Origin: Chitinophagaceae bacterium UBA1946
GTDB lineage: Bacteria > Bacteroidota > Bacteroidia > Chitinophagales > Chitinophagaceae
Assembly (NCBI GenBank): GCA_002336815.1
Contig: DDEU01000011.1
Coordinates: 2,783-33,416, forward strand
Length of the DNA stretch: 30,634 nucleotides
Reading direction: 5' to 3'
Shown: positions 25,420 through 30,634 of the stretch, one piece after another
Layout of the letters: each line of letters opens with the position of its first letter
How positions within the stretch are numbered: the first letter of the stretch is position 1
The notes under the pieces: model-generated
The model's database searches: none
The model's input: the letters and a program-made list of their open reading frames with translations, nothing else
What the model was told of the DNA's origin: nothing
Position numbers and translations under genes: made by a program

Positions 25420-26326
25420 AGCCGGGTTGGGTTGTAAGTGATAAAAAATAATTTTCCAGTGAATGACTTGAGTTCACGGATAATAACTGCACGTTGCCGG
25501 CCACTAATTCGCTGATCAATGCCGGCACCAGGTCTTTGTTCATCATTAATTGAAGCGGCTTAGCTGGCTGTAAAAAAATTTTCCAACGGGATGTTTCCAG
25601 CAATTGCCGGGTTGCGGCATCGTTGGTTGTTTGTATATCCACTAACGTGTGCGCCGGGTCGAGCAGTTCGTCTACCGAACCTTCTACCACCTTTTCTCCT
25701 TTGTGAATGATGATCATCCGGGTAGCGATCTGTTCTATCTCACTCAATAAATGAGAAGATATCACGACTGTTTTACCCATTTCTTTACTCAGGCGTACGA
25801 TAAGGTTGCGCATGTCGGCGATACCCTGCGGATCGAGTCCATTGGTTGGTTCATCCAGTATGATCAAACGGGGATCATGCACCAATGCAACGGCAATGCC
25901 TAAACGCTGTTTCATTCCCTGGCTGAATAGTGCCGCCTTTTTGTTGTATACTTTGTCCAGCCCAACGAGTTGCAACTGGTCCATCAGTAATTTCCTGGTT
26001 ACTTTAATGCCACTCATTTTGGCAAAGATGGAAAGGTTATCGTATGCAGAAAGGTATTTGTACAGGTCGGGTCGCTCTATCACAGCTCCGGTTTGACGCA
26101 ATATTTCTGAACGGTGATGCTGCAGTTCTTTTCCAAAGATGTTGATGCTGCCTGCTGTGGGTTTTATCAGCGTTAGGAGCATCCTGATGGTAGTGGATTT
26201 GCCGGCGCCGTTCTGTCCCAAAAATCCATACACATCCCCTTCATTTACGGTGAAAGAAAGTTTGTTGACTGCTGTAAAGTCTCCGTAGTTTTTTGCAAGA
26301 TTGGTTACCTGGATGATCGCTGCCAT
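25397..26326 (-). CDS. ABC transporter ATP-binding protein (NatA/CcmA-like)
   Basis: A 309-residue ATPase subunit of an ABC-2 exporter. It has Walker A GQNGAGKST (37-45), the signature FSQGMKQRLGIA in place of LSGGQ, Walker B LIILDEPTNGLDP, the H-loop VVISSHLLSE, and an accessory C-terminal domain of about 90 residues. ATG 26326 is chosen: a longer frame from TTG 26344 begins inside the TACCTTTG promoter element. It is the first gene of the three-gene exporter operon. Confidence 0.92.
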   Translation of the reverse strand: MAAIIQVTNLAKNYGDFTAVNKLSFTVNEGDVYGFLGQNGAGKSTTIRMLLTLIKPTAGSINIFGKELQHHRSEILRQTGAVIERPDLYKYLSAYDNLSIFAKMSGIKVTRKLLMDQLQLVGLDKVYNKKAALFSQGMKQRLGIAVALVHDPRLIILDEPTNGLDPQGIADMRNLIVRLSKEMGKTVVISSHLLSEIEQIATRMIIIHKGEKVVEGSVDELLDPAHTLVDIQTTNDAATRQLLETSRWKIFLQPAKPLQLMMNKDLVPALISELVAGNVQLLSVNSSHSLENYFLSLTTQPGYVEAFAN

Positions 26327-26341
26327 GAAAGATGATATTGT

Positions 26342-26349
26342 CAAAGGTA
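26342..26349 (-). promoter_or_regulatory. -7 promoter element of the ABC exporter operon
   Basis: TACCTTTG on the minus strand, a perfect TAnnTTTG, ends 15 bases before the ATG at 26326. A TTG (26376-26374) lies 24 bases upstream, a longer spacing than usual. Confidence 0.5.
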
Positions 26350-26412
26350 AAACGGATATAGTATTGAATTGTTCAAATCCATATAATAGATCCCCGCAAG
26401 TTGCATTATAGC

Positions 26413-26467
26413 AAAATTCCCATTGAAAGTAATGTTGATTTTAACGTAACATCACGTTCAATGGGAA
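26413..26467 (-). terminator. Large inverted repeat, probable terminator of the regulator operon
   Basis: A perfect 11-bp stem (ttcccattgaa at 26417-26427 with ttcaatgggaa at 26457-26467) encloses a 29-base loop with an inner 5-bp stem (atgtt/aacat). On the minus strand it is followed directly by TTTT (26416-26413). It lies 51 bases past the stop of the winged-helix gene. The U-tract is short, so it could also be a protein-binding or RNA-structure site. Confidence 0.5.
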
Positions 26468-26518
26468 CCTCACCTGTTAACCCGCCTCCTGGCATTGCCA
26501 GTATTTGATCTAACCTTT

Positions 26519-26812
26519 TTATTGGGAGGCTGGATTCATATAAGATTGCAAAGCTTTTACATAAGTTTCAAAAGCCTCCACACCGGCAGGCGTTATCTTA
26601 CAGATGGTTTGCGGATAATTGTTGTGAAATTGCTTGGTAACATCAATATATCCTGCCTCTTTTAATTTATTGATCTGCACACTGAGGTTACCTGCAGTAG
26701 CGTTGGCTTTTTCTTTGATAAAAGTAAACTCTGCTTCTTTCACACTGATGAGCAGGCTTATTACGGCCAACCGTAACTGTGAGTGCAATATTGGATCCAG
26801 TTCTTTAAACAT
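26519..26812 (-). CDS. Winged-helix transcriptional regulator
   Basis: A 97-residue protein that is a single winged-helix DNA-binding domain of the MarR/ArsR-like HTH_34 type. It has LHSQLRLAVISLLISVKEAEFTFIKEKANATAGNLSVQINKLKEAGYIDVTKQF, with the recognition helix around NLSVQINKLKEAGY and a wing after it (PQTICKITPAGVEAFETYVKALQ). There is no sensor domain. It overlaps the membrane-protein gene upstream by eight bases, so the two form a translationally coupled pair, a common arrangement in Bacteroidota. Targets are unknown; the operon itself or the adjacent ABC exporter are candidates. Confidence 0.85.
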   Translation of the reverse strand: MFKELDPILHSQLRLAVISLLISVKEAEFTFIKEKANATAGNLSVQINKLKEAGYIDVTKQFHNNYPQTICKITPAGVEAFETYVKALQSYMNPASQ

Positions 26813-27401
26813 TGCCTGCCTTTTGTTTTAAATACCGCTGCCATAAAATTACACCGGGAATGAGCCATGCAAATAAACCACATGCAGCCAGGAATAACAT
26901 GTCGGTGGCAAATGACGTGAACAAAGATACAACACTCAGCCCCCAGCAGATCACCCCCCCCAATATCATAGGCCTGAAGGTGAAAATACCACCGGTGATA
27001 AAAGTGGGAACACCATACAGCATCATAAAAAGGCTGGTAGTTTCTTCACCTCCAAAGCGGCTGTTGTAAAAAGAAAGAATGAAAATGCAGATACCAAAGG
27101 CAGACCAAACGTAGCTCATTGTTTGCTCATCATGCCCGATAAATTTCCTTTCTTTTTTCTCTTTTACAGAAAAATAGATCTGCGGTATGATGGCAGCAAA
27201 TACCAGCAACCATACATCAAAGCCAAAATCCACATGGTATTGAAGCTGTACCCAGGTGAGCAGGCTGCAAACGATGATCAGTACGCCCCACACAATAGAA
27301 GCAATCCCCTTGGTGATATAGCTTCTTTTTACCTTACCGATCATTTCGCCTATTAACCGCAAGCTTTCCTGTTCTGTCATCTTATTCTGTTCCATGCTCA
27401 T
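26805..27401 (-). CDS. Multi-pass membrane protein paired with the regulator
   Basis: A 198-residue protein: a short soluble N terminus (EQESLRLIGEMIGKVKRS) and about five to six membrane segments (ITKGIASIVWGVLIIVCSLL; FDVWLLVFAAIIPQIYF; YVWSAFGICIFILSF; ILGGVICWGLSVVSLFTSF; MLFLAACGLFAWLIPGVIL), with a basic end. No enzymatic motif is seen. The eight-base overlap with the winged-helix gene suggests they work together, perhaps with this protein controlling the regulator, but that is inference. ATG 27401 and ATG 27395 are both possible starts. Confidence 0.75.
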   Translation of the reverse strand: MSMEQNKMTEQESLRLIGEMIGKVKRSYITKGIASIVWGVLIIVCSLLTWVQLQYHVDFGFDVWLLVFAAIIPQIYFSVKEKKERKFIGHDEQTMSYVWSAFGICIFILSFYNSRFGGEETTSLFMMLYGVPTFITGGIFTFRPMILGGVICWGLSVVSLFTSFATDMLFLAACGLFAWLIPGVILWQRYLKQKAGNV

Positions 27402-27414
27402 TGATTTGTAAACA

Positions 27415-28056
27415 CTATTTACAGCCGTCGAATAATCCCTGTGCTATATCCTTTCCCCAATCGGGATACAGCTCGCCGGCGGGTTTAAAAGTTGCGTATT
27501 TATCCAGCGCTGTTTTCAACTCTACTTTGGCGGTGGCACAGCCGCCTCCAAATTGTTCCGGAGTGTATTTTAATCCCTGGCCTTTTAATAAGTAAGGACG
27601 TGGATTGGTAGGATCCTGCACCATTGCAGCTTCCATCGCTTCGTTACTGGCTGCACCATACTGTTGCCAGCGCTGCATGGGGTCTACCATCATGTGGCAA
27701 CTTGCGATCATACTTTTTACACAGGAAATTTCAGAGTTATTGGGCGCCAGCGAATCAGCCTTGCTGATCAGTTCATTTGCTTTATCGGCAACAGCATCTA
27801 CCTGGCTTTTATCCTGCAATCCAAATCCGTAATTCACCTGTAAAAGCGCTGCGTAATAGTAAGGCAGCCACTGTGTTTTTTCTGCAGTAGCAATTCGTTC
27901 AAAATTATTGGCAACGCTTAACAGGCTGGCCGGATTTTGAAAAGCCGTATCCAGCGCTGCCAGGTTTTTTTTCATTGCTCCTGTAAATTTTTCGCTTTGT
28001 GCAAAAACACTGGCCATCATAAAACAGGCACCTGCCATAAAAAGTAACTTTTTCAT
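27415..28056 (-). CDS. Exported helical (TPR-like) protein
   Basis: A 213-residue protein with a signal peptide (MKKLLFMAGACFMMASVFAQ). The mature part is mostly helical and TPR-like: WLPYYYAALLQVNYGFG, ADKANELISKADSLAPNNSEISCVKSMIASCH and EAAMVQDPTNPRPYLLKGQGLKY. Four cysteines remain after the leader, which may form disulfides. No enzymatic motif is seen. It lies between the TonB receptor (64-base gap) and the membrane protein (13-base gap) on the same strand, so it is probably a periplasmic member of that operon. Confidence 0.78.
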   Translation of the reverse strand: MKKLLFMAGACFMMASVFAQSEKFTGAMKKNLAALDTAFQNPASLLSVANNFERIATAEKTQWLPYYYAALLQVNYGFGLQDKSQVDAVADKANELISKADSLAPNNSEISCVKSMIASCHMMVDPMQRWQQYGAASNEAMEAAMVQDPTNPRPYLLKGQGLKYTPEQFGGGCATAKVELKTALDKYATFKPAGELYPDWGKDIAQGLFDGCK

Positions 28057-28120
28057 TGTTGATATTTTTTAAGTTGATAAGATGATGAATGACCGGTCGG
28101 TAACAACAGCTTCAATTTTT

Positions 28121-30379
28121 TTAAAGATTGTTATTGATTGCTTCCTGGGAACGGTCGGTACCGAAACTGAGAAAACAACCGATGAACACAAAACGTTTAC
28201 TTGGCGGCGTTACTGCCTCTTTCCTGCTGCCATCATGGTTATAATTATAACTGTACACCAGGTTTTGCCCAAGTACGTTGTTAACGCCTATTACAAACAC
28301 AGAAAATACTTTTGCATTCTGTTTACCCAGGCTGGGCAGGTAATTAAAACTAAAACCCATGCTATTGTAGTTGATTGTTTTGCCCTGGTCAGCTACCAGG
28401 TATCGCTGCTGTGTTTCATTATAAGCGATCCGGTAATAAGGTCTTCCGGTTGCAAAATTATAACTAAAATTAAAGCCCATTTTCCACGGCAGCACAAAAC
28501 GTTTGAACACAAAAGAAGCGGTATGACTGGCGGCAAACGGAGGCTGTATCTCGCCTGGATAATTCAGGTAATCTCTTTTGGTATCCAGGTAAGAATAAGA
28601 TATCCAGTAATCCACATTTTTAATGGTCTTTTTATCTCTCCAGAATAATTCCACTCCCTTTGCATAACCCAATCCATTGGCATTGGTGGCAACCTCTCTC
28701 CCATTGCTGTTAAAACCGGTCTTGTACAGGCGGTCATATTTTTTATAGAACATTTCGGTACGAAAGGTATAATCTTTTGTCTGGTTAATGTACTGCAATA
28801 TGTAGTGAGATGCTTTTGAATAATCAAGCCCTGCAGCTCCGGGCAGCAGCTTACGTTCAGGATTTTGATAAAAGATCCCATATGCAAACGAAGCCTGGCT
28901 TTTATCGCCTGTTTTGTAGGCGAGCGAAGCTCTTGGTGCAATGTTCCAGCGCTTCATTAAATCGGAATGTTCCAGCCTGCCGCCTAGCTTTGCTGCCAGG
29001 TTATTGGTAAGATAAATGTCTGTTTCTGCAAAAGCGGCCAGCAGGTTATCTTTCACCTGCTCTTCATACTTTGTGCCATCGTATAAAGTATAGCTTGACT
29101 TTTCATTACTGTAAAAATAATCCGCCCCAAAACGGAAGGCATTCAGTCCCAAAAACTTTTTCTCCAGTACCACTCTCCCCTGCGCATATACACCCTTGTT
29201 TACAAGATCAAAATTTTTGAATGCGTAAAATTCTGGCGTGCTGATCAGTATTTTATTATTGTTCGCATCCTGCAGTTCGTTACCAATATCATCTTTATTG
29301 GTGCTGAAGCTGGCGCCTGTATTGATGCGCCACCCACCGCCGATGCGGTCTTTCCAGCTCAGGTTGTGATACATGTTCAAATTACTGATAGAGAAAGCAT
29401 CTTTTAAAACAACAGAATCAATATCATTGGTTCTAAAAGCTGTTTTATTGTGACTGATATAGCCGTAGTACTTCACCATACCGCCTGTTTTGGTGCGTAT
29501 GCGAAAGTTGGCATCTCCCTGGCTAACCACGGGTACCTGGAAATAATCCTGCTTTTGCTTAAATACCTTAAACCCCAGCCAAAGATTGGTGTAATTAAAC
29601 GAAACACCCCAGGATGATCTTTTATCCTTTGACAGCTTTTGAATACCGCCGCCAAGTCCCAGCACAGAAATACCCAGATCTGCTTCGGACCTTTCAGGCA
29701 GATCGATGCTTTCAAGCACCAAGGCAGAAGAAAGGGCCTGCCCGTATAAAGCCGAGTAGCCCCCGGTACTAAACACCGTTCCCTTAAAAAGAAACGGGTT
29801 GAACCTGCCCCGGCTGGCAACCCCGGGCGTGCTACTGTAAAAAAAGTTGCTCACCAGCGTTCCGTCAATATAGATCTTGCTTTCAGTGGCCGAACCGCCC
29901 CTCACGAACAAACCTTCGCTTTCGCCAACCTGCTGGGTGCCGGGCAGGGTCTTAAAAGCACTGGTAATGTCGCCATTGGCACTGGGTGTGGTTACCACAT
30001 CAATAGAATTGAGCACCGCCCCCTTGGCTTTGTCACTTGCCTCAAAGGTTCCGGCCGATATTACTACCGCCTTCAACTCCGTTATCTGCTCCTTTAGCAA
30101 AAGATTAAGTGATATGGGCGCTCCGGCAATGGTTATTTTCTGGCTAACGGGAAGGTACCCTGAACTGCTTGCCTCAATCTCTTTTTCGCCTTTTTCATCA
30201 GTCGTAAAGCTGTAATTGCCAATTGAATCGGAGGTGGCGCCATCATAACTATCCTTTAACTGGATGCTTACCCCGGCCAATGGTTTGTTCTTTTTATCCG
30301 TGACCGTACCGGATATTTTCACCTGTGCCTGGCAGAGGCAAAAACTGAATAAAAATGCACTTGTAGTAATGTATTTCAT
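28121..30379 (-). CDS. TonB-dependent outer-membrane receptor
   Basis: A 752-residue receptor that would import a ligand across the outer membrane using TonB energy. After a signal peptide (about 1-18, ending CQAQ) comes a carboxypeptidase-regulatory-like domain (VKISGTVTDKKNKPLAGVSIQLKD, about 20-95). It is followed by a plug (ELKAVVISAGTFEASDKAKGAVLN through LFVRGGSATESKIYIDGTLV, about 105-225), then a beta barrel of aromatic-rich strands to the C terminus. It is shorter than SusC-type proteins (about 1000 residues) and no SusD partner is adjacent, so a polysaccharide-utilisation role is unlikely; a metal, siderophore or small-molecule ligand is possible. First gene of a probable four-gene operon. 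Confidence 0.9.
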   Translation of the reverse strand: MKYITTSAFLFSFCLCQAQVKISGTVTDKKNKPLAGVSIQLKDSYDGATSDSIGNYSFTTDEKGEKEIEASSSGYLPVSQKITIAGAPISLNLLLKEQITELKAVVISAGTFEASDKAKGAVLNSIDVVTTPSANGDITSAFKTLPGTQQVGESEGLFVRGGSATESKIYIDGTLVSNFFYSSTPGVASRGRFNPFLFKGTVFSTGGYSALYGQALSSALVLESIDLPERSEADLGISVLGLGGGIQKLSKDKRSSWGVSFNYTNLWLGFKVFKQKQDYFQVPVVSQGDANFRIRTKTGGMVKYYGYISHNKTAFRTNDIDSVVLKDAFSISNLNMYHNLSWKDRIGGGWRINTGASFSTNKDDIGNELQDANNNKILISTPEFYAFKNFDLVNKGVYAQGRVVLEKKFLGLNAFRFGADYFYSNEKSSYTLYDGTKYEEQVKDNLLAAFAETDIYLTNNLAAKLGGRLEHSDLMKRWNIAPRASLAYKTGDKSQASFAYGIFYQNPERKLLPGAAGLDYSKASHYILQYINQTKDYTFRTEMFYKKYDRLYKTGFNSNGREVATNANGLGYAKGVELFWRDKKTIKNVDYWISYSYLDTKRDYLNYPGEIQPPFAASHTASFVFKRFVLPWKMGFNFSYNFATGRPYYRIAYNETQQRYLVADQGKTINYNSMGFSFNYLPSLGKQNAKVFSVFVIGVNNVLGQNLVYSYNYNHDGSRKEAVTPPSKRFVFIGCFLSFGTDRSQEAINNNL

Positions 30380-30396
30380 GGCTTACAAATAAGTCA

Positions 30397-30428
30397 CAAA
30401 CATAAATTAGTTTACAATACAAACCAAA
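30397..30428 (-). promoter_or_regulatory. Promoter of the TonB receptor operon
   Basis: On the minus strand, TTTG (30428-30425), a 20-base spacer and TATGTTTG (30404-30397) form the best full promoter in the window. The ATG at 30379 is 17 bases beyond the -7 element. Confidence 0.65.
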
Positions 30429-30487
30429 TTAAATTTAGGATAATCATATTTATTTTAACTGTATAAATTCGGTTCACCATTGCCGTT

Positions 30488-30634
30488 ATGACGTCGCAAC
30501 CGATTAAATATCAATTATATATGGATGCTATTCGGAATTTACGGTTATGGGGAACTTTTTCAAAACTTATTAACATCCCCAAAATTTTATTTTTTTATGT
30601 GGGGGCAATTTGTAATTTAGCAATAGAATTTAAT
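30488..30634 (+). CDS. Open frame running off the right edge, doubtful
   Basis: An ATG at 30488 opens 49 codons without a stop to the end of the window (MTSQPIKYQLYMDAIRN at the start, a hydrophobic stretch ILFFYVGAICNLAIEF at the end). The region is more AT-rich than the genes nearby and no family is recognisable. It could be the start of a membrane protein or a chance frame in the intergenic region. Confidence 0.2.
   Translation, partial: MTSQPIKYQLYMDAIRNLRLWGTFSKLINIPKILFFYVGAICNLAIEFN

Noticed and set aside
28091..28098. GACCGGTC palindrome in front of the exported TPR-like gene, resembling TetR-type operators
   Set aside because: Only eight bases are symmetric, flanks do not extend the symmetry, and no TetR gene is in the window; chance is likely.
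28121..30379. Polysaccharide utilisation locus
   Set aside because: The receptor is shorter than SusC, there is no SusD, and no secreted glycan hydrolase is adjacent; the GH63-like enzyme is about 13 kb away and has no signal peptide.
30549..30600. Hairpin-like tgggga/tcccca pair followed by a T-rich run
   Set aside because: Stem of about six pairs with a loop over 20 bases and no plus-strand gene ending just before it; not convincing as a terminator.
1..30634. CRISPR arrays, tRNA/rRNA genes, insertion sequences, phage or defence genes
   Set aside because: Looked for and not seen: no regularly spaced repeats, no cloverleaf-like sequence in the short intergenic gaps, and no transposase, integrase, nuclease or restriction motifs among the genes.

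Overview
The window reads as chromosomal DNA of a Bacteroidota bacterium, most likely of the Chitinophagaceae or a close relative. The grounds are a TonB-dependent receptor with an N-terminal carboxypeptidase-regulatory domain, a very large secreted subtilase with CARDB/FN3/Ig-like modules, a bacterial geranylgeranylglyceryl-phosphate synthase homologue, the fused mutase IcmF, and repeated copies of the Bacteroidota -7 promoter element TAnnTTTG. No rRNA, tRNA, CRISPR array, transposase, integrase or phage gene was seen. Gene order and base use look like ordinary core/accessory chromosome with no clear island.

Left part (1-9.6 kb): the first codons of a minus-strand gene at the edge; a 1748-residue secreted subtilisin-like protease followed by a small lipoprotein; a convergent GGGP synthase-like gene; then a tight plus-strand trio: ArfB-type ribosome-rescue hydrolase, an MbnP-like secreted protein, and a di-heme cytochrome c peroxidase/MauG-type enzyme (MbnH-like). 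The MbnP/MbnH pair is the most interesting module. In its characterised relatives, the di-heme enzyme oxidises a tryptophan of the partner to kynurenine to make a copper site.

Middle part (9.6-17.4 kb): a small membrane protein and a secreted coiled-coil protein (minus), a Wzx/MOP-type polysaccharide flippase with a TTG start (plus), a flavin-reductase-like protein and a GH63/MGH1-like glucosidase (minus), a possible 28-residue micro-ORF, a conserved protein of unknown function, a small exported protein, and the only gene-free stretch over 300 bases (16848-17384), which holds a promoter-like site and a terminator.

Right part (17.4-30.6 kb): icmF with its own promoter and terminator; rsmA/ksgA overlapping a predicted outer-membrane lipoprotein gene; divergent pdxA; a three-gene ABC exporter operon (ATPase, permease, LolA-like periplasmic protein); and a four-gene minus-strand operon of TonB receptor, exported helical protein, multi-pass membrane protein and winged-helix regulator. 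Several translation starts were moved downstream because the apparent TTG/GTG start is the last triplet of a TAnnTTTG promoter element. arfB and the gene at the left edge appear to be leaderless or nearly so.
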